Positions 8,801 through 15,080 of a DNA stretch of 21,495 bases are shown piece by piece. The notes under the pieces were generated by a model that was given only the letters and a program-made list of their open reading frames with translations, searched no databases and was not told the DNA's origin. Where the stretch lies: the IMG/VR virus record IMGVR_UViG_3300042558_001525, positions 1-21,495 of that record; one strand, 5' to 3'. Position 1 is the first letter of the stretch. Each line of letters opens with the position of its first letter. The translations under genes and the position numbers were made by a program. Origin of the DNA: a virus.

Positions 8801-9773
8801 TCAAGGTAAATTATTGTTTGGGATTACAAATACCGTATCTGATAAATTTATTAAAGTTAATACAAACAACACAATAACCCTTTTAAATGCAGCTGATACA
8901 AGAACGGCTATTGGCGCAACCGTGAGAGGTGCTAATACATTTTTATTAGCTGATTTAGGGGCTATATCCTTTTTACGATATAATGCAGATAACACAGTTA
9001 GCCAAAGGGCAGCCGATGGAATGCGTAGTGATTTGGGAGGTACAACAATAGGACAAAATATGTTTATGCTTACTAATCCTTCAGCTATAACATTCCCGAG
9101 ATTTAACGCAGATAACACTGTAAGTGCTTTAAGCGCATCGGATTTTAGAACGGCTATTGGAGCAGGCACAGGTAATGGAAATGGAACGGTAACAAGCGTT
9201 ACAGGCTCATTACCTATTTCATCAAGCGGAGGTACTACTCCTAATATCACAATAGCTAACGCTGGAGTATCTACAACAGGTGTAGTAACTGCATCTACTC
9301 AAACATTTGGAGGTACTAAAACATTTGCAGGAGATATTAATGGTAGTTCAGCTTTAAATATTACGGGATTTAGTACATTGACAGGCGGTGCAAGCATAGG
9401 TACAATGGCAACAACTTCATCCTTAACTCATATAATTGGTGTAAATAGTAGTAATGCTATAGGTGAAATAGCTTTAGGTAGTGGTTTAAATTTATCAAGC
9501 GGAACATTAAATTTAGGAGGTTTTGTGTTAGCTACATTAGATTTTCCAAATACAAGCGCGCAAAGCTCAAGCGATATAACAGTTTCATATACAGGAGCGG
9601 CTGTTTCTCATCCAGTAATGTTAGCTATTCCAGATGGTTCAGCGCCTGCAAATACTAATTATACTGCATGGGTTTCAAGTGCTAATACAGTTAAAATAAG
9701 ATTTAATAATTATAGTAGTGGTTCTATAAATCCTGCTTCTGGTCAATTTACAGTATTTGTTTTAAATTTATAA
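5880..9773 (+). CDS. Large repetitive tail fibre-like protein with an internal signal-peptide-like segment
   Basis: A 1297-residue Thr/Ser/Gly/Asn-rich fibre-type protein, probably involved in host-surface contact. Residues 1-47 are cationic and amphipathic. Residues 51-65 form a hydrophobic stretch ending Phe-Ala before Gln66, like a signal peptide. Next comes a domain ('RLGFQTTADGLVWRG') also found at the mature N-terminus of the protein encoded at 9797. Two 'RNGQ' beta modules centre on residues 398-403 and 595-600. Later come tail-fibre repeats: 'LTSTDW.TFNNK' twice, 'TSLLNLT.RFA.K' twice, 'GTGTVTSVG' twice, and a 46-residue duplicate unit. The last 90 residues are a separate beta-rich end domain. 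No S74 or lyase motif is visible. Receptor-binding function is inferred from position and composition. Confidence 0.75.
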   Translation: MEEIKAPKKERKFLKAIGNIGKVLVKELVMGIARKFIGKTIDKVGNKKQGLVIAFIVLASSFVFAQFPTNTNKQRLGFQTTADGLVWRGSISDTASIQPLSNQNAWLIIDTVNLKIYSFDFTSNVWGLVGGGGGITMPFDSITFNTAKDGTVGVGEVEYNDTQGSLIQGLKGGNVTNVIGQQLHQRVNNRTGATLSKGTAVYLSGSQGNRITVAKALGVTDAFSANTFGIVAESIANNQSGYIITEGLITNINTSALVEDSAVYLSPTVAGGLTSTKPQAPQHTVYIGVCVKSNAGSGELFVKIRNGQELDELHDVRITSPVDKASLYYSGGLWRDTTAALLVSDTAAMLANYATKAYADTTGRLYARQDYSTGVTTSTLTWTQTDTLIPGGVTFIQVYRNGQILLPSQYTVPTSTSVVISASSFKVNDNYTVIFPRGGGAGSGGGSGSLTSISGGTGILVSPNPITTTGTVSADLSVLMELTDTSLLNLTTRFASKLNPSDTISLSNRIDAKGTGTVTSVGSGFGLLGGTITTTGTLRLDTSTIYARLQDSINVAIGNDTIKILKQEYQPALSSVLTWTITPKFPIQLKAYILVFRNGQLLNNDQYNLTDTNKITIASTSFKIGANYTVATVSGIGSINTGVFPNPIYPDAGIALSTGSTWASSIPNNSSNWNTAFTDRLKWDGGSTDLVPSTGRTSLGGTTVGQSMFTLTNPSAITFPRFNADNTVSALTATNFRSAIGAGTVTTVNAATTSGNPISIDNNTTTPTIELLSATSARNGYLTSTDWTTFNNKQAALGFTPANSTITIATTAPLQGGGNLTANRTLSITQATTSVNGFLTSTDWNTFNNKVNISDTLDMLSPYFRDADTSLLNLTSRFAAKQNNITLTTTGTSGAATLIGSTLNIPQYSGGGGGTGTVTSVGLTAPSIFNVSGSPVTTSGTLALTYSGTALPLLNGGTGATTADGALTNLGATAQGKLLFGITNTVSDKFIKVNTNNTITLLNAADTRTAIGATVRGANTFLLADLGAISFLRYNADNTVSQRAADGMRSDLGGTTIGQNMFMLTNPSAITFPRFNADNTVSALSASDFRTAIGAGTGNGNGTVTSVTGSLPISSSGGTTPNITIANAGVSTTGVVTASTQTFGGTKTFAGDINGSSALNITGFSTLTGGASIGTMATTSSLTHIIGVNSSNAIGEIALGSGLNLSSGTLNLGGFVLATLDFPNTSAQSSSDITVSYTGAAVSHPVMLAIPDGSAPANTNYTAWVSSANTVKIRFNNYSSGSINPASGQFTVFVLNL
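7974..8111 (+). repeat. 46-codon repeat unit, copy 1 (in the large fibre gene)
   Basis: The encoded unit begins 'LGGTTVGQ', contains 'TNPSAITFPRFNADNTVSAL' and ends 'IGAGT'. The unit at 9033-9170 has exactly the same length and most of the same residues; a more diverged relative precedes that copy at about 8910-9010. The two copies differ at many silent positions, so they are not a fresh duplication. Confidence 0.85.
9033..9170 (+). repeat. 46-codon repeat unit, copy 2 (in the large fibre gene)
   Basis: This matches the unit at 7974-8111 in length and in most residues, with 'LGGTTIGQ' at its start, the shared 'FNADNTVSAL' core and 'IGAGT' at its end. It probably forms the same structural segment of a fibre shaft. 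Confidence 0.85.
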
Positions 9774-9796
9774 AAGCAAACTAAAAAAAAATAAAC

Positions 9797-10783
9797 ATGA
9801 AACAACTCCTTTCCCTCTTCCTCTTCCTTTTGCCTTGCATTGCATTGGCACAATATCCGAGCAATGGCAATCAAAAGATAACGCTCGGAGAACAGACAAG
9901 TGCCGATGGGCTTATTTGGCGAGGTGTGGCAGCAACTGATACAGTAAGAAAGCCTTCCATTGATACCATGGCTTACATGGTTCTTGATACGACTACCAAT
10001 ATAATATGGCATTATAAAAAAGCAATAAGTAACGCATGGTTGCGTGTTGGTGGTTCTATAACATCGGGATTAACGGGCACTTTACCTGTGGCAAATGGGG
10101 GAACAAATCGAACAACCATGCCAGCTGGATATATTTTGCATGGTGATGGAACAAGTGTTGATACATCTGGTCAATTATTTTGGGATAGAAGTAGTAATAG
10201 ATTGGGAATTGGTACAACGACTCCTGGATATCAATTTCAAGTTAAAGGTACTGACGCAACCATAATAGTTTCTTCAAATGACGATACAGCAGAATTTCGA
10301 CTTAACGCACAAAGCGGCCTCGCTATTTTTGAAACAACTACTAATACTGATATAAGAATTAGAGCAGGCTCTGATGAAAAAATGAGAATTGTAAATAATG
10401 GAGATATTAGAATTTTTGGTTTAGCCAACGCATCTAATCCAGTAAACGTACAAGTAGATGTAAATGGCGTATTAATAAGGTCATCATCTATTGAATTAAA
10501 AGATAATGTCCAAAACTTACCATATGGTTTAAATGATTTATTGTTATTAAAACCTTATAAATTTAATTATAAAGATAAATATAAATTTGGAGAAGGATAT
10601 GACATTGGTTTTATTGCAGAAGATGTAAATGACATTGTTCCAGAAGCGGTTGGTACTGGAGTAAATAGTGATATATTTATGGATAGCGTAAAACTCATAC
10701 CTATCCTTACCAAAGCCATACAAGAGCAACAAGTCCTTATCAAAGCCCTTGAACAAAGAATTATTAACCTCGAAAATAAATAA
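9797..10783 (+). CDS. Fibre-like protein with signal peptide and C-terminal S74 self-cleaving chaperone domain
   Basis: A 328-residue protein. Residues 1-18 form a clear signal peptide (Lys3, a Leu/Phe-rich core, then Leu-Ala-Gln). The next 45 residues resemble the large fibre protein ('GEQTSADGLIWRG'). A Gly/Thr-rich shaft follows, with 'GTLPVANGGTNRTT' and 'SSNRLGIGTTTPGYQF', typical of trimeric phage fibres. The last 100 residues match the peptidase S74 intramolecular chaperone domain: 'SSSIELKDN', 'LLKPYKFNY', 'DIGFIAEDV...PEAV', and a terminal coiled coil ('QEQQVLIKALEQRIINLENK'). Ser230 and Lys235 have the five-residue spacing of the known autocleavage dyad. In this family the chaperone trimerises the fibre and then cuts itself off. 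A signal peptide on a virion-type protein is odd. Confidence 0.85.
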   Translation: MKQLLSLFLFLLPCIALAQYPSNGNQKITLGEQTSADGLIWRGVAATDTVRKPSIDTMAYMVLDTTTNIIWHYKKAISNAWLRVGGSITSGLTGTLPVANGGTNRTTMPAGYILHGDGTSVDTSGQLFWDRSSNRLGIGTTTPGYQFQVKGTDATIIVSSNDDTAEFRLNAQSGLAIFETTTNTDIRIRAGSDEKMRIVNNGDIRIFGLANASNPVNVQVDVNGVLIRSSSIELKDNVQNLPYGLNDLLLLKPYKFNYKDKYKFGEGYDIGFIAEDVNDIVPEAVGTGVNSDIFMDSVKLIPILTKAIQEQQVLIKALEQRIINLENK

Positions 10784-10784
10784 A

Positions 10785-11381
10785 ATGAGATACCTATTTT
10801 TATTCCTTCCCTTGTTTTCTTTTGCGCAAGACGTTGTCAAAGACACTGTTTACATCCAAAAGAAAGATAGTATTTATTACATCATTCAGCAAACTACTTT
10901 GTCTGATTCAACAGTCACAGGATCAAAGCAAATATTAGGCGATAGTGCAACTGCCATTCAAAGCCTTGTCACCGATGCTGAAAGGCAAAGCAACACGATT
11001 GCTATTCATGCCAAGCCTATTATCACTAAAGGCAAAGCGGTGCAAAGGATTAATTACTACAATGATTTACACGTTCAAATTAGTGGTAAGCCTGTCTATT
11101 TTACAACGGCTCAACGGGACACGGCAAAGTTTCTTGGTGACTGGAAGTTAAATTTTAACGGTGAAATCATTGATGGTAAGATTGAGTTAAATGTAAACAA
11201 GCGTTTAATTTTCAATCCTGATAACGGCAAAGTTTACACGATATCAACCAACCTTCTTTTAGCCACATTTACTAATCAAATATCCTTTACATTTAACTCT
11301 ATCAAATATGACTTATACAAGTTTGCTGACGGCAAATTTGCAACCGTGGACGGTAATGTTAGGCTCATAAAACTTGAATAA
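10785..11381 (+). CDS. Secreted protein of unknown function
   Basis: I take ATG 10785, one base after the stop of the S74 gene, giving 198 residues; an in-frame TTG at 10749 lies inside the previous gene and would bury the signal peptide. Residues 1-15 are a signal peptide ending Phe-Ala-Gln. The mature part has a 'DTVYIQKKDSIYYI' strand, a polar helical middle and a beta-rich end. It carries no catalytic motif that I recognise. It sits between fibre genes and the holin and overlaps the holin start by TAATG. It could be a periplasmic factor made late in infection, or a short fibre component. Confidence 0.6.
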   Translation: MRYLFLFLPLFSFAQDVVKDTVYIQKKDSIYYIIQQTTLSDSTVTGSKQILGDSATAIQSLVTDAERQSNTIAIHAKPIITKGKAVQRINYYNDLHVQISGKPVYFTTAQRDTAKFLGDWKLNFNGEIIDGKIELNVNKRLIFNPDNGKVYTISTNLLLATFTNQISFTFNSIKYDLYKFADGKFATVDGNVRLIKLE

Positions 11382-11785
11382 TGAAAGCAACCTTAATCAA
11401 CTTTTTGCACCTTGGATGGGAGAAAATAACGTATGCCATTTGTTGCGGATGGATATTTTCATTCTTCGTTCCTATAAAGGGATTTTTAATATTTACGGTT
11501 TTCGTTGTTTTTGCTGACATGGCTACGGGAATCATTGCAGCAAAGAAGGAAGGGCAAAAGATAAATAGCCGTGGACTTTACCGTACCATAGAAAAAATAG
11601 TAGTATATTTTTGTGCTATTCTTATTTTCGAAGGTGCAAGAAATACTTTTAGCCTTCCGTTTAACATTACATACATGGCAGCGTTTTTAATTGCAACGGT
11701 GGAGTTATATTCCATTTCAGAAAATATAAAACGTATCACGGGTGTAAATCTGGGCGTTTTAATCACACGTTTTTTTAATCGTTAA
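11381..11785 (+). CDS. Holin (phage_holin_4 type)
   Basis: A 134-residue membrane protein that should open the inner membrane to release the endolysin. Hydrophobic segments lie at about residues 16-31, 34-51, 70-84 and 94-110. Between the second and third is the family signature 'DMATGIIAAKKEGQKINSRGL' (residues about 46-66), with the Asp-x-x-Thr-Gly turn and Lys-rich loop of the toxin-secretion/phage-lysis holin family. The end is basic. It is followed after 10 bases by a small unknown gene and then the amidase, a standard lysis layout. Confidence 0.9.
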   Translation: MKATLINFLHLGWEKITYAICCGWIFSFFVPIKGFLIFTVFVVFADMATGIIAAKKEGQKINSRGLYRTIEKIVVYFCAILIFEGARNTFSLPFNITYMAAFLIATVELYSISENIKRITGVNLGVLITRFFNR

Positions 11786-11795
11786 AATAAATAAT

Positions 11796-12089
11796 ATGCA
11801 GACTAATTTAAAAGAAGCCTTAAAAAGTGCTGATACAATAAAATCACCTTTAGGCGATGTGGCTTGTTATAGTTTCAATTTTGCGGAATTGACGCAAGAT
11901 ATTTCAGTGCATTTAGAAAACAACAAAATCAAATTTACATGGCGAGAATATGTTAAACTTGCTCAAATCATTTGGGACAAAATTAAGGAGACATCACGCG
12001 AATGTGCTGGGAAGGAGATTTCGGTGAGTTTGCCTCCCAAATTTTCTTTGATTTCCGCAGCTTTTTCGTTAATCGGATTTAAGTTATAG
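11796..12089 (+). CDS. Small unknown protein in the lysis cassette
   Basis: A 97-residue protein between holin and amidase. It is mostly polar and helical, with 'REYVKLAQIIWDKIKE' near residues 49-64, and ends in a short hydrophobic segment ('SLISAAFSLIGFKL', residues about 84-97). There is no signal peptide. Its placement suggests a lysis accessory (antiholin or regulator), but no family is recognised and this is a guess from context. Confidence 0.55.
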   Translation: MQTNLKEALKSADTIKSPLGDVACYSFNFAELTQDISVHLENNKIKFTWREYVKLAQIIWDKIKETSRECAGKEISVSLPPKFSLISAAFSLIGFKL

Positions 12090-12120
12090 GCGCAGACGAT
12101 TCGCTACCTTATGCGGCTTC

Positions 12121-12148
12121 AGGGAGGTATATTGATTTATGCCTCCCT
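12121..12148 (+). terminator. Hairpin ahead of the amidase gene (weak terminator or attenuator)
   Basis: AGGGAGGTAT (12121-12130) pairs with ATGCCTCCCT (12139-12148) over ten pairs including one G-U, closed by an eight-base loop and followed by TT then AAAA. The short T-run makes it a poor terminator. It lies 15 bases before the amidase ATG, so attenuation or translation control is possible. Confidence 0.45.
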
Positions 12149-12163
12149 TTAAAATTGTAAATT

Positions 12164-12829
12164 ATGAATAAAAATGAATTTTGTATTTTTTTAGATGCTG
12201 GTCATGGAGGTATAAATCCTAAAGTAAAATTACCTAATGGTTACACAACCTATCCTGCTAAATGTGCGCAACACAATAATGGCACTTTCCATTCGTATGG
12301 ATGGTTTTTTGAGGGTGTTTTTAATCGGGCAGTTGTGCAATATATTGAACAATATTTAAACGATTGGGGCTTTACTACAATGAAGGTTTACGATGAAATA
12401 ATAGACACATCATTAGGCAAAAGAGTAAATAAGGCAAACTTTGCGGCTAAAAATTATAAAGCATCTTTATATTTAAGTATTCACGGAAACGCAGCGGAAA
12501 ATAAAAGTGCTAGAGGATGGGAGGTGTTTACATCCCCAGGACAAACCAAATCCGATATTTACGCAGAAATTTTATTTAAAGAGGTAAAATCAAAATTTCC
12601 TAATTGGGTTTTTAGGCCTGATACAACCGACGGGGATCACGACAAAGAAGCTAAATTTCACGTTTTAACGCAAACTAATATGCCTTCGGTTTTGTCTGAA
12701 AATGGTTTTTTTACCAACTATCACGATGCGAAATTAATGTTTGATACAGACTTTCAAAATAAAATAGCTTTGTGTCACGCTAGAGCTGTTTTTGAATACG
12801 CAACAAAAATAGGTTTAGTAAATTTTTAA
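12164..12829 (+). CDS. N-acetylmuramoyl-L-alanine amidase endolysin (Amidase_3 type)
   Basis: A 221-residue zinc amidase that cuts the bond between N-acetylmuramic acid and L-alanine of peptidoglycan. The Amidase_3 motifs are all present: 'DAGHGG' (His14), Glu50 in 'FFEG', 'LYLSIHGN' (His107) and 'VLSENGFF' (Glu179), giving the two His and one Glu metal ligands plus the catalytic Glu. It has no signal peptide and no cell-wall-binding domain, consistent with release through the holin upstream. It is the last rightward gene before the convergent leftward unit. Confidence 0.93.
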   Translation: MNKNEFCIFLDAGHGGINPKVKLPNGYTTYPAKCAQHNNGTFHSYGWFFEGVFNRAVVQYIEQYLNDWGFTTMKVYDEIIDTSLGKRVNKANFAAKNYKASLYLSIHGNAAENKSARGWEVFTSPGQTKSDIYAEILFKEVKSKFPNWVFRPDTTDGDHDKEAKFHVLTQTNMPSVLSENGFFTNYHDAKLMFDTDFQNKIALCHARAVFEYATKIGLVNF

Positions 12830-12831
12830 AT

Positions 12832-12859
12832 AAAAAGGGGGCAACGCAAATGTTACCCC
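12832..12859 (-). terminator. Intrinsic terminator of the left leftward operon
   Basis: GGGGCAAC (12838-12845) and GTTACCCC (12852-12859) pair with one mismatch around a six-base loop. Read on the minus strand the stem is followed by the complement of 12832-12836, five T, as expected for a rho-independent terminator. On the plus strand no T-run follows. It lies between the convergent amidase gene and the last leftward gene. Confidence 0.65.
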
Positions 12860-12891
12860 GATATTACCACTAATTAACAAACGTAATCAAC

Positions 12892-13179
12892 CTAATTTAT
12901 AAATTTATTTAATAAAGTTAACGATAAATTTCTAATATTTTCACCGTCTGACTCTTTGTAAAATTTGTATGCTATGGTTATCATTCTCCCAGGCTCCATC
13001 ATATCCATTGGTGGCCTTTCATCTTTCATTAAAGGTTCAAGATAAAATTTAAGGATAGTTAATTTTGCAACCGTACCTTCGGCATATCTTATTGGTTTTG
13101 GATATTGCTTAGAAATTTTTTCAATTTCTTTCCATGTAGCAACACTAATGCCATCTATCATTTCATTATTTTTTTTCAT
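12892..13179 (-). CDS. Unknown small protein, last gene of the left leftward unit
   Basis: A 95-residue soluble protein, charged and helical ('ATWKEIEKISKQYP', then 'AKLTILKFYLEPLM'). Its start overlaps the end of the preceding gene by 14 bases, so it is translated as part of the unit. No family recognised. Confidence 0.6.
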   Translation of the reverse strand: MKKNNEMIDGISVATWKEIEKISKQYPKPIRYAEGTVAKLTILKFYLEPLMKDERPPMDMMEPGRMITIAYKFYKESDGENIRNLSLTLLNKFIN

Positions 13180-13411
13180 TCGTCTTTGTTTTGTTTAGTT
13201 CTTCAATCAAAGCATCTGCTACATCAACCGCACTTTCAACAATGTTTTCAATTTTAATATCAAGTCCATCCTTATTAGTTATTATTCCTTGCATTGCAAT
13301 AGCTGCAAAATATTCACGTTTAGTTAATCCTTCGTTCGATGCATCAAGACCAAAATAAGGATCATTATAAGCTGCTTTTGAAAAAGCTGGTTCATTTCCA
13401 TTTGTTTTCAT
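13166..13411 (-). CDS. Conserved phage protein with 'GLTKREYFAAIAMQG' motif
   Basis: An 81-residue protein. The N-terminal half has 'NEPAFSK' and then 'EGLTKREYFAAIAMQGI' (residues about 28-44), a signature shared by many small phage and prophage proteins of unknown function in several phyla. The C-terminal half is a helix with 'ESAVDVADALIEELNK'. It overlaps the resolvase gene by 20 bases and the next gene by 14 bases. The family is real and widespread; its role is not known to me. Confidence 0.7.
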   Translation of the reverse strand: MKTNGNEPAFSKAAYNDPYFGLDASNEGLTKREYFAAIAMQGIITNKDGLDIKIENIVESAVDVADALIEELNKTKTNEKK

Positions 13412-13889
13412 GTTTTTGATAATTTTTAGCCTTTAAAGCAAGAGTAAAACAATCTATTTCGTCCTGACTTATTTTGGCTGTTTTAAAATTTGGTTCAAAT
13501 TTGTAGCCTTCATTTTGAAAGACTTTCATAAATATTTCCTTTCCCCATTTTTTCCCCTTTTGTTCTGGGGAAATATTGTAGGCTTCGCAACCATTTTCTT
13601 TAATCCATTCGTAGGCTATTCGCGAAGCAGCTTGGTTCATGCCTACATTTCGGGACATTCGAGAAAGGATCGCGCGGTTAATGGAAGAGTTAAAAGTTAC
13701 ATTTTGAAGGCTACTATCTTCCACTAAAACAACAGCGTTTGGATAATCCATATGCCAGTAAAAAGAATCTTCCAAAAAATCTACAAACCTTTTGTATTTT
13801 TTAAATTCAACCTCTTTGTTTGGCTTAATAAAACAGGCTGCCATTCCGTTTAATCTTATTGCTGGGTCAACCCCTATGTATGTTCTCAT
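13392..13889 (-). CDS. RuvC-like Holliday junction resolvase
   Basis: A 165-residue protein with the RNase H-like layout of RuvC nucleases. The first strand carries the acidic residue in 'YIGVDPA' (Asp8), a second strand 'AVVLVEDSS' holds Glu57, and the last helix 'SQDEIDCFTLAL' gives Asp143 and Asp146. Size is normal for the family. Phage enzymes of this kind cut branched DNA made during replication and recombination before packaging. It overlaps the upstream gene by four bases. Recombination genes lie in the same direction at 19323-20880. Confidence 0.82.
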   Translation of the reverse strand: MRTYIGVDPAIRLNGMAACFIKPNKEVEFKKYKRFVDFLEDSFYWHMDYPNAVVLVEDSSLQNVTFNSSINRAILSRMSRNVGMNQAASRIAYEWIKENGCEAYNISPEQKGKKWGKEIFMKVFQNEGYKFEPNFKTAKISQDEIDCFTLALKAKNYQKHENKWK

Positions 13890-14281
13890 TTGTTTTTAAT
13901 TATTTCAATCATTTTTTGCAAGCCTGCAAGTTGAGCTTCTTCGTAGTTGTCGTAAAAACCGACATTGGTATACATAGTTTTAGTATCAATAAATCCACTA
14001 TATTGTTTAATTGTATTTTCATTATACTTAGAATAAGTCGTATTAATACTAAAATCTATATCATACTTATTTCTAAGCCATTTAAATACTTGCTGGTATA
14101 ATGGTGCTAAAGTAAATCCTAATTTTTTATTTCCCGAGTACGTCCAGGCATTACGTATGTCAATTGCTAAATGTGTTCTTAGGTTACTAGTAAGTTCATA
14201 ATAATATGTAAGACAAGGCTCATCAAATCCAAGTTCTTTAAGTTTTAAAGCAATTCCATAGCTTACAAATTCTTTTTCCAT
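13886..14281 (-). CDS. Conserved Bacteroidota protein of unknown function
   Basis: A 131-residue protein beginning 'KEFVSYGIALKLKELGFDEPC', with a central 'LAPLYQQVFKWLRNKYDID' and a terminal 'YEEAQLAGLQKMIEIIK' helix. This arrangement is familiar from many small proteins of Bacteroidota phages and mobile elements, but no function is known to me. The middle of this copy is Thr/Asn/Tyr-rich. Confidence 0.7.
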   Translation of the reverse strand: MEKEFVSYGIALKLKELGFDEPCLTYYYELTSNLRTHLAIDIRNAWTYSGNKKLGFTLAPLYQQVFKWLRNKYDIDFSINTTYSKYNENTIKQYSGFIDTKTMYTNVGFYDNYEEAQLAGLQKMIEIIKNK

Positions 14282-14283
14282 AA

Positions 14284-14823
14284 TTAAAACATTGATAATT
14301 GAAATGAAGTAATGTTTCTTTTAAAATTCTTAGGCACTTCTTCGTTGTTTATTGCAACAATCGTTTTACGTTTTCTACGTCTCTTTATAATTTTTGGTTC
14401 ATTAATTCCGTAGGCTTCTACTCCTTTATCTACGAAATTTATCTCCAAAAGATAGCCAAAAACTATAATAGTTCCAACAAATAAAAACATGGTTATATAT
14501 TCACCACCTTCGTAGTGTTCTTGTAATCCAAAGAATATTTCAATTAAAGCTACAATCGTCGCTCCTAATGCTATTTTAGGAGGGTAAGTACTTCTACCTT
14601 TAGTCGGGTTTAGGAAGTCCATGAAAACGACGGCAAAGCGTCCTAATTGTAAAATAGAGGCTGCAATAATAGCCAACCAAAAATCTAAGGGTAAAAATAT
14701 AGCAGTTAAGTACGCATTTATGCCATACGTCAAAAGGATAGTTATCAGCATAATAGTAGGAATATTGTCCGATATGCTTTCAAACGTCCATTTGAATTGA
14801 GTATTCGTAAAGTTTTTTTCCAT
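14284..14823 (-). CDS. Four-helix membrane protein of unknown function
   Basis: A 179-residue integral membrane protein with hydrophobic segments at about residues 22-43, 47-69, 83-100 and 109-128. A basic cluster 'KIIKRRRKRK' (residues about 144-153) follows the last helix, suggesting a cytoplasmic C-terminus. It lies four bases downstream of a coiled-coil gene and close to a membrane-anchored glucosaminidase, so the three may work together at the envelope. It resembles no holin family that I recognise. Confidence 0.68.
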   Translation of the reverse strand: MEKNFTNTQFKWTFESISDNIPTIMLITILLTYGINAYLTAIFLPLDFWLAIIAASILQLGRFAVVFMDFLNPTKGRSTYPPKIALGATIVALIEIFFGLQEHYEGGEYITMFLFVGTIIVFGYLLEINFVDKGVEAYGINEPKIIKRRRKRKTIVAINNEEVPKNFKRNITSFQLSMF

Positions 14824-14827
14824 TGGT

Positions 14828-15061
14828 TTATAAGTTTTCTAGTTGTGCTTTTAAATAAGATAATTGTTCTGTGTAATGGTTAATAGTAATTTCTTTTAGT
14901 TGCCTTATGAAATTAATGTCATCTATTAATACCCTATTAGTGTCGTATGGAGAAAAAACGACAATGTCTCCATTAATTTGTGTTAGAGATTTTATAATCG
15001 ATTCTTTCTCTTTAATACTTCTAGAAATTGAACTAATAAATTCTGCTTGACTTTCTGTCAT
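14828..15061 (-). CDS. Small coiled-coil protein
   Basis: A 77-residue charged protein with heptad-like helices at residues about 5-28 and 52-77 ('LKEITINHYTEQLSYLKAQLENL') and a short beta segment between them. It lies between the glucosaminidase gene and the four-helix membrane gene in the same direction. Function unknown. Confidence 0.6.
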   Translation of the reverse strand: MTESQAEFISSISRSIKEKESIIKSLTQINGDIVVFSPYDTNRVLIDDINFIRQLKEITINHYTEQLSYLKAQLENL

Positions 15062-15080
15062 TTTAGTTGGTTTTTTAAGT

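Noticed and set aside
8801-9250. Open frame of 149 codons on the minus strand
   Set aside because: Another antisense shadow of the fibre repeats.
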